This document shows positions 9,502 through 16,937 of a DNA stretch of 60,337 nucleotides, piece after piece (the stretch's first letter is position 1; every line of letters starts with the position of its first letter). Both the position numbers and the translations under genes were made by a program. The stretch comes from JANXXV01 sp038230275. GTDB taxonomy: Bacteria; Acidobacteriota; Terriglobia; Bryobacterales; Bryobacteraceae. The stretch is from positions 1 to 60,337 of the forward strand of contig JBBRNO010000025.1 in NCBI GenBank assembly GCA_038230275.1, in the 5' to 3' direction. The notes under the pieces were generated by a model that saw only the letters and a program-made list of their open reading frames with translations, made no database searches and had not been told where the DNA came from.

Positions 9502-12500
9502 ATGAAGCCCTTCGCTCGATGTCCGCATCTTTTGTTATTGATTCTTTTGGCCTCAGCCGCGTTACTGCCGGGGCAGACCTTGGGAACCATGTCAGGGCTT
9601 GTTAGCGATTCCACAGGCGCCGTCATGCCGGGCGCTCAGGTAACCGTGCGCAATATGGAAACCAATATCGTCAGAACCGTCACCACCAATGAGAGTGGAA
9701 TATATAACGTCCCCGCCCTGAATCCCGGCGTGTACGAGGTAAGAGTGGAGAATACAGGTTTCAAATCGGCAAACAGAAGTAACATCGAACTCCAAGTCCA
9801 GCAGACAGCGCGCGTGGACTTCAATCTGGAGATCGGCCAGGTAACCGAGACAGTGGAAGTAGCCGCCTCGGCGCAACTGCTCACCACGGAGAATGCGACG
9901 GTGGGTACGGTCATCGAAAAGCAACGGATTACCGACCTGCCGTTGAATGGACGAAACTTCCTGAGCCTGGTTGCATTGAGCCCGAATGTGACTTATGGAT
10001 TCAATCCGGCCGCTCAGGCTTCCGGACGCCAGGGCGGTACGCGGTCGGGCATCACCATGTCGCTTTCCGGTTCGCGGGCTACCTGGAGCAACTACACTCT
10101 GGACGGCATCACGAACACCGACATCAATTTCAATCTGTACATCGTCTTGCCGTCGGTTGAAGCGTTGCAGGAATTCAAGGTACAGACCGGCATCTATCCC
10201 GCGGAATTCGGACGGGCCGCCGGCCAGGTGAACGTATCCACCAAAGGTGGAACGAACGAGTATCACGGCTCCGTATTTGAGTTTCTCCGCAACGACAGGT
10301 TGGATGCGAAACCGTATTTTTTCAAGGACCCGGAGTCACCCAATCAAACGGCTCCCCTCAAGCAACCCTACCGGCAGAACCAGTATGGATTCACGCTGGG
10401 CGGCCCCGTGCAGATCCCGAAACTATTCAACGGCAAGAACCGGCTCTTCTTCATGGCGAACTACGAGGGCTTCAAGTCCCGGCGCACGGTAAACACGTTT
10501 GGCACCACCATGACCGCAGCGATGCGCGGGGGTGATTTCTCCGTAGTGCCGACCGCACTGCAAGATCCTCTCACGCGCGTCAAGACCGCGAATGCGAACG
10601 GCACCACCACCGTGACGTCCACTGCATTTCCGGGGAATCAGATTCCAGCCGGCCGCTTCAGTAAGGGTTCACTGCTGATTCTTGACAAATATGCACCGCT
10701 GCCGAATCTAACTGTCGCCGGGCTGCCGAATCGAAATTACCAATACAATGCGAAGACGCCGGTGGACAAGGACCAGTTTACGGGGCGAATCGACTTCAAT
10801 GAAAGCGCGAACTCCCAATGGTTCGGACGCTACAGTTGGACCGACGAATTAACGAACACACCTGGAATCAAGCTGAACGGACAACCGCTCTACACGCGTG
10901 CAAACCAGTGGGTAGTCTCCAATACCCGTGTGTTCTCGTCCACGAAGGTGAATGAAGCCCGTTTCGGGTACAACTCGCTCTATAACAACATCAGCCAGGA
11001 ATTGGCCGGCGTGGAAAACGTCAACGCCGCGCTGGGAACTCCGGTGAAGATCTCGGATCCGAACTCGTGGGGAATTCCGAACATTTCGCTCGCCAACAAT
11101 TTGAGCGGCCTCGGCAATGACGCCAACGGACCGTTTACCATCGACGACAAGGTCTATCAAGGAACCGACAACTTCTCGTGGGTGATTGGGAAGCATACGA
11201 TACGGTTCGGTGGAGAATATCGCTACAACAAGTATTTGCAGTTGGGGAATGAATTCGCCCGCGGCAGATTCACGACGGTTGGAAACTTCACCGCTAATGC
11301 CAATACGCTGGCGGGCGGCTATTCCGGAGCGGACTTCCTGATGGGGAACTTCAACCAGATTGATAGCGCGGTGGCTCTGGCAAAGGGAGATTTTCGCAAT
11401 CATGAGTGGGCGGCATACATCGACGACACTTTCAAGCTGACTCCGCGGCTGACTATCAATGCTGGTTTGCGATGGGAGGTGGCACAACCGCTTTGGGATA
11501 AGTTTGGCAACGAGGTCAACTTCCAATTCAAGCAGCCACTGCCTTACACTGCCAATGAACCCAACACCTTGCTGCATCCGACCTACGTGCGAACGGGAAA
11601 TGGCGACTTCTACGAAAACATCGACTTCCGGTTTACCGGAGCGGTGCGGTTGGCGCGCGACGGAAGATTGGGTAAACGCTTGATCAAGACCGACTACAAC
11701 AATTTCGCGCCACGCCTGGGTATCGCATTCAGTCCTTCGAGCAAATGGTCGATCAGGACCGGGTTCGGTATCTTCTTTTCGCAGGAGAGCAAGAATTCCA
11801 TCTTCGACTTGAATCGCGGATTGGGCGGCCGGGCAACAATTGTCCCCGATTCTCAGGGGACGACGACTCCGACTTACGATAATTTCATCAACACCAGCCA
11901 GTTACCGGTCAAATTGTCGAGCCCGTCCGGCCTCACCTGGGGGGCCGATCCGAATCTGGCTACCACGTACACCATGTCATACCTGTTCAATATTCAGCGG
12001 ACACTGGGTAATAATTCGACGCTCGAAGTCGGCTACACGGGGAACCAGAGCCGCAAGCTTGAGTACCTGATTAATGGCAACGGACCGGTTCCCGGCATCA
12101 CTCCATTCGTCACACGTGCGCCGTATCCGGAATGGCAGGCCATCCAATTCATTACGGGTGATGGCGTGGGAAGCTATAACGCCTTCAGCGCCAAGTTAAG
12201 CCAGCGCTTCGGTGGCGGTTTTACGACGCTTTCCAGCTACACCTGGTCGAAGGCAATGGATGAGAACAGCGCGATACGCGGTACGGGTGACGATTTCACG
12301 CCGCAGGATCCGCACTGCCGCGCCTGCGAAAAGGGACCGGCGGGATTCAACATTCCTCACCGCTTCGTCACCTCGATTCTCTATACGCTTCCCTTTGGCA
12401 AGGGGCAGAAGTTCCTGAACCAGGGCGGTATCGTAAACCAGATCGTGGGCTCGTGGCAATTCAGCACAATCACCGCCGTACAGTCCGGAACATCGATTAC

Positions 12501-12909
12501 CACAAGATCCTGGGACGCCGCTGGACAAGGGATCGTACCAGACGGAAACCGGATCAACTGCATCGCCGGAGTTGCGCAAGTGGCAGCTAATCCAAATCCG
12601 GACAAATACTATGATCCGGCGGCATTCTCCAATGCGACGGCGGGTAAGTTCGGCAACTGCGGCCGAAACAACCTGATTGCGCCTGCCACATGGAACGTGG
12701 ATTTATCGGTACTCAAAGACTTCCGGATCAGTGAGAGGCACCGGTTGCAATTCCGTACGGAAATGTTCAACGCTCCCAACCACCCGGCGTGGGGAAGGCC
12801 GAGCGCCAATTGGGGCTCGTCGAACGTGGTTGCGGCCACTGGATTCGGCCGCATCCGTTCCACCAGCCAGTTGCGTCAAATTCAGTTCACTCTGAAGTAC
12901 TATTTTTAG
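9502..12909 (+). CDS. Oar-like TonB-dependent receptor
   Basis: A 1135-residue receptor: signal peptide (MKPFARCPHLLLLILLASAA), carboxypeptidase-regulatory-like domain (GTMSGLVSDSTGAVMPGAQ), plug (DLPLNGRNFLSLVALSPNV; FKVQTGIYPAEFGRAAGQVN) and C-terminal barrel ending in LKYYF. Start chosen by a strong GAGGAGGAAGG ribosome site seven bases upstream. Family role: TonB-driven uptake across the outer membrane, ligand unknown. Immediately downstream lie an IS200-type remnant and a DUF1501 fragment, so any original operon partners appear to have been disrupted. Confidence 0.9.
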   Translation: MKPFARCPHLLLLILLASAALLPGQTLGTMSGLVSDSTGAVMPGAQVTVRNMETNIVRTVTTNESGIYNVPALNPGVYEVRVENTGFKSANRSNIELQVQQTARVDFNLEIGQVTETVEVAASAQLLTTENATVGTVIEKQRITDLPLNGRNFLSLVALSPNVTYGFNPAAQASGRQGGTRSGITMSLSGSRATWSNYTLDGITNTDINFNLYIVLPSVEALQEFKVQTGIYPAEFGRAAGQVNVSTKGGTNEYHGSVFEFLRNDRLDAKPYFFKDPESPNQTAPLKQPYRQNQYGFTLGGPVQIPKLFNGKNRLFFMANYEGFKSRRTVNTFGTTMTAAMRGGDFSVVPTALQDPLTRVKTANANGTTTVTSTAFPGNQIPAGRFSKGSLLILDKYAPLPNLTVAGLPNRNYQYNAKTPVDKDQFTGRIDFNESANSQWFGRYSWTDELTNTPGIKLNGQPLYTRANQWVVSNTRVFSSTKVNEARFGYNSLYNNISQELAGVENVNAALGTPVKISDPNSWGIPNISLANNLSGLGNDANGPFTIDDKVYQGTDNFSWVIGKHTIRFGGEYRYNKYLQLGNEFARGRFTTVGNFTANANTLAGGYSGADFLMGNFNQIDSAVALAKGDFRNHEWAAYIDDTFKLTPRLTINAGLRWEVAQPLWDKFGNEVNFQFKQPLPYTANEPNTLLHPTYVRTGNGDFYENIDFRFTGAVRLARDGRLGKRLIKTDYNNFAPRLGIAFSPSSKWSIRTGFGIFFSQESKNSIFDLNRGLGGRATIVPDSQGTTTPTYDNFINTSQLPVKLSSPSGLTWGADPNLATTYTMSYLFNIQRTLGNNSTLEVGYTGNQSRKLEYLINGNGPVPGITPFVTRAPYPEWQAIQFITGDGVGSYNAFSAKLSQRFGGGFTTLSSYTWSKAMDENSAIRGTGDDFTPQDPHCRACEKGPAGFNIPHRFVTSILYTLPFGKGQKFLNQGGIVNQIVGSWQFSTITAVQSGTSITTRSWDAAGQGIVPDGNRINCIAGVAQVAANPNPDKYYDPAAFSNATAGKFGNCGRNNLIAPATWNVDLSVLKDFRISERHRLQFRTEMFNAPNHPAWGRPSANWGSSNVVAATGFGRIRSTSQLRQIQFTLKYYF

Positions 12910-12932
12910 TTCAATGTGCCCGGTCTAATCCC

Positions 12933-12949
12933 CCCGCCTTTTAGGCGGG
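12933..12949. repeat. Left-side stem-loop of the IS200-type remnant
   Basis: Perfect hairpin CCCGCC-TTTTA-GGCGGG, 24 bases after the receptor stop and 34 bases before the transposase ATG. Its loop and closing C-G pair match the hairpins on the right side (13399-13487) although the stem sequence differs. It could be an IS200/IS605 end hairpin or a terminator of the receptor gene; no T-run follows, which favours the former. Confidence 0.6.
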
Positions 12950-12982
12950 ACGCTTTCAGCCACAGTGCTGCAGAATGGGAAG

Positions 12983-13398
12983 ATGGCGGAGTATCGACGG
13001 AGAGCGCATGCGGTATTTGACATAAAGTACCACGTGGTATGGATCACGAAGTATCGATACAAGGTGCTGAGCGGGCGGATGGCAGAAAGAACGAGGGATT
13101 TGATCCGACAGATCTGCGAAGTGCGGGATGGGGTGATAGTGCGAGGATTGGTGTCGCCGGACCACATCCACATGCTGCTATCAGCACCGGCGGATCTATC
13201 GCCAGCGAAGCTGGTGTAGTATTTGAAAGGCCGGTCGTCGCGAAGGTTGCAAGCCGAGTTTCCGGAGTTGAGAAAGCGCTACTGGGGTCAACATTTGTGG
13301 GCACGGTGGACGAAGCAACGATCCGGGAATACATCGAGAATCAGAAATGGGACCAGGATGACCAGGGATTCAAGATCACCGCGCCCGCGGAGCCTTAA
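12983..13398 (+). pseudogene. tnpA: IS200-type Y1 (HUH) transposase TnpA, disrupted
   Basis: The frame reads MAEYRRRAHAVFDIKYHVVW, ITKYRYKVLSGRM and VSPDHIHMLLSAP, the last carrying the His-x-His metal motif of Y1 single-strand transposases. A TAG stops it at 13217-13219 (probably from CAG: 'LSPAKLV[Q]YLKGRSSRRLQ'). The sequence continues in frame as FPELRKRYWGQHLWARW and then shifts frame into TVDEATIREYIENQKWDQDD up to the TAA at 13396. The segment that should hold the catalytic tyrosine region between 'HLWARG' and 'TVDEATI' has been shortened. Two lesions make it inactive. It is flanked by stem-loops. Confidence 0.85.
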
Positions 13399-13487
13399 CC
13401 CGGCTCTCAGCCGGGACAACCTTCAGGCGGATTTAGCCGCAGCCTGCGACTTTCAGTCGCAATTCGATCCTACCGCCTTTAGGCGGT
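13399..13487. repeat. Array of four stem-loops with alike loops and differing stems
   Basis: Directly after the transposase stop: CCCGGC-TCTCA-GCCGGG (13399-13415), GCGG-ATTTAG-CCGC (13427-13440), TGCGAC-TTTCA-GTCGCA (13445-13461) and ACCGCC-TTTA-GGCGGT (13472-13487). Three of the four have a C-G closing pair around a TTTYA/TTTA/TCTCA loop. IS200/IS605 and REP-associated transposases recognise hairpins at their ends. Several tandem hairpins with compensating stems are more than a single IS end needs. Confidence 0.75.
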
Positions 13488-13510
13488 GGTTGTTTAGTGA
13501 GTTGAGCGAC

Positions 13511-13762
13511 GGGCGCGACCATAATCCGTGGGGCTTCACGATGTGGATGGCGGGCGGCGGTGCGAAACCCGAGCAATATTTTGGTTCGACCGACGAGATT
13601 GGTCTGCGTGCACAGGAAAAGCCGGTACACGTTCATGACATTCACGCGACGATTCTTTGGATGCTGGGGCTCGATCATCTAAAGACGACTTATATGCACA
13701 ACGGCCGGGCGGAACGTCCCACCGTGCTTGCGGGCGAAGTGATCAAGGAAATATATACGTAG
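13511..13762 (+). pseudogene. DUF1501 protein C-terminal fragment
   Basis: Codons to the stop at 13762 read GRDHNPWGFTMWMAGGGAKP, STDEIGLRAQEKPVHVHDIH, ATILWMLGLDHLKTTYMHNG and RAERPTVLAGEV. This is the conserved end of DUF1501 proteins (sulfatase-like, 450 residues or so, usually Tat-exported and paired with DUF1553 proteins). Only 83 residues remain. The 5' break falls just after the last IS200-type hairpin, so insertion or later deletion by that element is the likely cause. The following NTF2-like gene starts 10 bases downstream. Confidence 0.75.
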
Positions 13763-13772
13763 GTTCCATGCC

Positions 13773-14204
13773 ATGAAAAACTTTATTCTGATTCTCCTCA
13801 CGGCGGCTGTTCTTTCGGCCGCCGCTCCCGCCAGCTCCGCCAGCAGTAAGCAGGAAGTACTTGCTGCGATGGACGCCTACAAGAACGCGATGGTCCAAAA
13901 GGATGGAGCGGCGTTAAACAAGCTGCTGGCCGACGACCTTACGTATGTCCACTCAACGGGTAGTTTCGAGACCAAGGCCGATGTGATCAAAGCGATCACC
14001 ACATCGAAGTCAGTTATTGAGAAGATCGAATTCTTTCCGGACACCACGGTTCGGATTCATGGGAATACCGCTTATGTGAACGGTAAGGTGGACCTGTGGC
14101 ACAGCGCCACCAACATCGTGCACATGCAGGTTCTGCACGTGTGGGAGAAGACTCCGCAGGGCTGGCAATTGGTGGCGCGGCAAGCTACCAAGATGGCTAA
14201 GTAG
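13773..14204 (+). CDS. Secreted NTF2-like (SnoaL/DUF4440) protein
   Basis: A 143-residue protein with a clear signal peptide (MKNFILILLTAAVLSAAAPA) and a single NTF2-like cone fold: AMDAYKNAMVQKDGAALNKL, LADDLTYVHSTGSFETKAD, VNGKVDLWHSATNIVHMQVL, and HVWEKTPQGWQLVARQAT. Such domains bind small ligands or act as minor hydrolases or isomerases; no catalytic dyad can be assigned. Codon use and length are normal. It probably belonged to an operon with the truncated DUF1501 gene. Confidence 0.8.
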   Translation: MKNFILILLTAAVLSAAAPASSASSKQEVLAAMDAYKNAMVQKDGAALNKLLADDLTYVHSTGSFETKADVIKAITTSKSVIEKIEFFPDTTVRIHGNTAYVNGKVDLWHSATNIVHMQVLHVWEKTPQGWQLVARQATKMAK

Positions 14205-14532
14205 GGTTGGTCCCCGGCGCGGAACAGTGATGCTTTGCCCGGCGATGTTCAAAGTTACTTGGATCACGATGAACGGGGAGTGCGCACCGGATGATGAGGC
14301 TGGCCGGCTTTGGCCAGTCGACGGCGTCACCCCCACTTGCCGCAGGCTTCCCCGACGGCAAAACGCACCGCTTCCAGACAATCCAAACGGCAAACGGCGG
14401 TCGAGGTCCCGGCGACGACGAACGTAACCACCAGAAACCGGCAAGAGCCAGCGCCCGCCATAGTTTTGAGTTCCACAGATTCGACCCCATCGAACAAAGG
14501 TCATCTCCAATGCAGTTCCCCCCATTTTTTCC
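14205..14532. other. Convergent intergenic stretch without recognisable gene
   Basis: The 328 bases lie between the stop codons of the NTF2-like gene (+) and the LysR gene (-). Open frames exist on both strands but show no family motif, signal peptide or ribosome site. No strong stem-loop followed by T-run was seen. Confidence 0.5.
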
Positions 14533-15417
14533 TCAGCCGTTCTGGGTGGCGTGGGTGATCAACTCCTTAACCAGTGGGTTGGGAAAAGTGCGGCTCGGCG
14601 TAATCGCATAAAACCGTTCCTTGATGGAGGAAAGCCGGTAACGCTCCACCAACGAACCTGCGCGCAATTCGTCCTGCACGACAACCTTCGGAACCAAGGC
14701 TACTGCTTTGAGTCGCATCGCCAGAACACGCAGCATGGCCATATCATCGACTTCGGCAGCGATGATCGGCCGGATGCCTGCCTGATCAAGCATCAGGTCG
14801 AACCCCGCTCGAATGTCACTTTCCAGGCTCGGCAGAATCACCGGCGTCGTCCGAAAGTCTTCAGGAAAGCGGAAAGGCCGTTTCCTCGTTGCCGCCCGAG
14901 CCACCAAAATTATTTCCTGTTCGGCAAGAAGATGACTGTGATGCCCAGTCTCGGCGTCGCGGCGGAGTGCCTGATTCGAAAGGACGACGTCAACCTCATG
15001 ATTGCGCAATTGAACAATCAAATCGCGGACACTTCCCGATCGCAGGACGAGTTCCACGTCGCGTCTGTTCCGTAGAGGTCTTACAAATTCCCACTGGAAA
15101 TTGCGAGAGAGTGTCGCCACCGCCCCCACTCGCAGAACTTGGCGTGTCTTACGGGAACGATACTGGAGCGTGTCCACAAGCTCTTCGCCCGTCCGAAAGA
15201 TTGAATCCGCGTATTGCAACGCCATCCGGCCAGCTTCGGTCAGGACCAGCATTCGATTCTTCCGCACAAAGAGGGCGTGGCCAAGGGTTTCTTCCAAATG
15301 GCGAAGCTGAATGCTGAGCGCGGACTGCGCGACATTCATTTTGGCCGCTGCCTTCGTCAAACTGCCTTCGTGCGCAATCGCCCAAAAGTACCGCAGATGG
15401 TGATAGTTTAGGAACAC
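14533..15417 (-). CDS. LysR-family regulator divergent from dabBA
   Basis: A 294-residue LysR regulator with an N-terminal winged helix (LNYHHLRYFWAIAHEGSLTK, AAKMNVAQSALSIQLRHLEE, LFVRKNRMLVLTEAGRMAL) and a substrate-binding domain. The opening resembles NhaR-type LysR proteins. I place the start at the GTG at 15417 because the frame upstream overlaps the divergent dabB gene and the resulting length is typical of the family. An 8-bp inverted repeat sits 19 bases upstream, in the shared promoter. Probable role: control of the inorganic-carbon pump operon, by analogy with other LysR genes next to transport operons. Confidence 0.8.
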   Translation of the reverse strand: MFLNYHHLRYFWAIAHEGSLTKAAAKMNVAQSALSIQLRHLEETLGHALFVRKNRMLVLTEAGRMALQYADSIFRTGEELVDTLQYRSRKTRQVLRVGAVATLSRNFQWEFVRPLRNRRDVELVLRSGSVRDLIVQLRNHEVDVVLSNQALRRDAETGHHSHLLAEQEIILVARAATRKRPFRFPEDFRTTPVILPSLESDIRAGFDLMLDQAGIRPIIAAEVDDMAMLRVLAMRLKAVALVPKVVVQDELRAGSLVERYRLSSIKERFYAITPSRTFPNPLVKELITHATQNG

Positions 15418-15435
15418 CTTTAGTTCACATATACC

Positions 15436-15454
15436 ATATAGAACGATTCTATAT
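15436..15454. promoter_or_regulatory. Inverted repeat in the lysR-dabB divergent promoter
   Basis: Perfect dyad ATATAGAA-cga-TTCTATAT between the LysR start (15417) and dabB start (15504). A short AT-rich dyad in a divergent LysR promoter is the usual form of a LysR recognition site. Binding is inferred only. Confidence 0.55.
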
Positions 15455-15503
15455 AAAACATCTATTGGAACGAAGCCATGCTCTTTCGCTATTCTGCTGA
15501 TTG

Positions 15504-16937
15504 ATGAATGATTCGGATTCACACACCCTGCGGGTTGGACGCAAGGCAGCCTTGTGGGGGCAACTGTTCGCAGCCTCCTGCTTCGTTTCAGCACTGATCG
15601 CCAGCAGCTTTCTCGACCGGCTCACCAACGTCTTATTGGTGCTCAGCACGTTTCTCTTTGGCATCGTCTGCCGCTACTCGAGGCGGTACATGATGGGTGA
15701 CCCAGCACAGGCGCGCTTCACGCTTTGGCTTTGCCTCACCGGCGCTTGTGTCTTTGCGCTGGTCCTCTCCCAGAACCTCTTGCTATTTGCGCTCGCCTGG
15801 TGTGGGACGAGCCTCAGCCTGCATCAATTGCTCCAGTTTTACGGCGGCCGTCCTGGAGCTCTGCTTGCTGCCAGAAAGAAGTTTCTCATCAGCCGGCTAG
15901 GCGACTCGGCTTTGCTAGCAGCCCTTGTCCTAACGTATACCGAATTCGGCACCTGGGACTTTCAGCAGATCTTTGACGCAGTCGATCGTCTTAGGTATGC
16001 CGGCCTCGAACATCTGCCAACTTCTGTGAGTTGGATTGCCGGGCTTCTGGTTTTCGCGGCCCTCCTTAAGTCTGCTCAATTCCCATTTCACAGCTGGCTG
16101 CCGGACACCATGGAGACCCCGACTCCGGTATCAGCGCTCATGCACGCCGGAATCATCAACGCGGGGGGAATCCTGGTCATACGGCTGAGTCCACTGATCT
16201 CCTTATCGAGCACTGCGCTTCTTATCCTTTGCGTGGTGGGGAGCTTCACCGCGCTGTTTGCATCGACGGTCATGTTAACGCAGGCAAGCGTGAAACGCTG
16301 TCTGGCGTTCTCAACCGTCGGACAAATGGGCTTCATGATGCTCGAATGCGGCCTCGGGGCTTTTCACCTGGCGCTCCTTCATCTGGTGGCTCACTCCCTC
16401 TACAAGGCTCATGCCTTTCTTTCTTCAGGCAGTGTTGTTCTGGAAAGGCCAGTCGCGGAGCAGCGCTCTATCAGCCCGGCGGTTGTTGCGGCTGGCCTGG
16501 TTTCCGCCGCCGGAATCAACGTCGTCACTGCAATGGCTTTCGGACGGTCTCCTCTTGATGAGCCGGTGCTGCTCGGTATCTTTACCCTTGCTCTCGCGCA
16601 GATGCTCTGGAGTTTCTGGAAGACCATGGACGAGGGTTGGCCGGGCGCCACCGGTCTGGCCCTCGGCGCGGGTTTCAGCGGAGCTTACTTCGCATTGGGT
16701 CATGTCGCCGAAGTGGCGGTGACGCCGCTGAAAATCGGTACCACCTGGGTTGGACTTCCCATACTCGCAATCTTCGTACTTGTTGCGGTTGCGCAGACAC
16801 AGCTACCACGTTTAGCGCGTACTTCGTTCGGCAGGCACCTCTACGTCCACGCCCGGAATGGTTTCTACTTCAATACCCTCGCCAATCGGATCACGACGAC
16901 GCTCTGGCCGGTAAAAATCTCACAGGAGAACGTATAG
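15504..16937 (+). CDS. dabB: DabB-type proton-conducting membrane subunit of the DAB inorganic carbon pump
   Basis: A 477-residue polytopic membrane protein of the NuoL/MrpA proton-channel family: LLISR-type signatures include KKFLISRLGDSALLAALVL, LLKSAQFPFHSWLPDTMETP, TPVSALMHAGIINAGG, and CLAFSTVGQMGFMMLECGLG. At this length it lacks NuoL's extra helices, as DabB does. Together with the next gene it forms the DAB bicarbonate/CO2-trapping complex (established: DabB couples the cation gradient to DabA). The ATG at 15504 was chosen; a TTG precedes it directly. The stop abuts the dabA ATG with no gap. Confidence 0.88.
   Translation: MNDSDSHTLRVGRKAALWGQLFAASCFVSALIASSFLDRLTNVLLVLSTFLFGIVCRYSRRYMMGDPAQARFTLWLCLTGACVFALVLSQNLLLFALAWCGTSLSLHQLLQFYGGRPGALLAARKKFLISRLGDSALLAALVLTYTEFGTWDFQQIFDAVDRLRYAGLEHLPTSVSWIAGLLVFAALLKSAQFPFHSWLPDTMETPTPVSALMHAGIINAGGILVIRLSPLISLSSTALLILCVVGSFTALFASTVMLTQASVKRCLAFSTVGQMGFMMLECGLGAFHLALLHLVAHSLYKAHAFLSSGSVVLERPVAEQRSISPAVVAAGLVSAAGINVVTAMAFGRSPLDEPVLLGIFTLALAQMLWSFWKTMDEGWPGATGLALGAGFSGAYFALGHVAEVAVTPLKIGTTWVGLPILAIFVLVAVAQTQLPRLARTSFGRHLYVHARNGFYFNTLANRITTTLWPVKISQENV

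Noticed and set aside
9210..9605. Plus-strand 131-codon frame before the TonB receptor
   Set aside because: Overlaps the receptor start by 100 bases in another frame, is Cys/Arg/Met rich and has no domain.
14010..14525. Minus-strand 171-codon frame
   Set aside because: Antisense to the NTF2-like gene over much of its length and without any motif.
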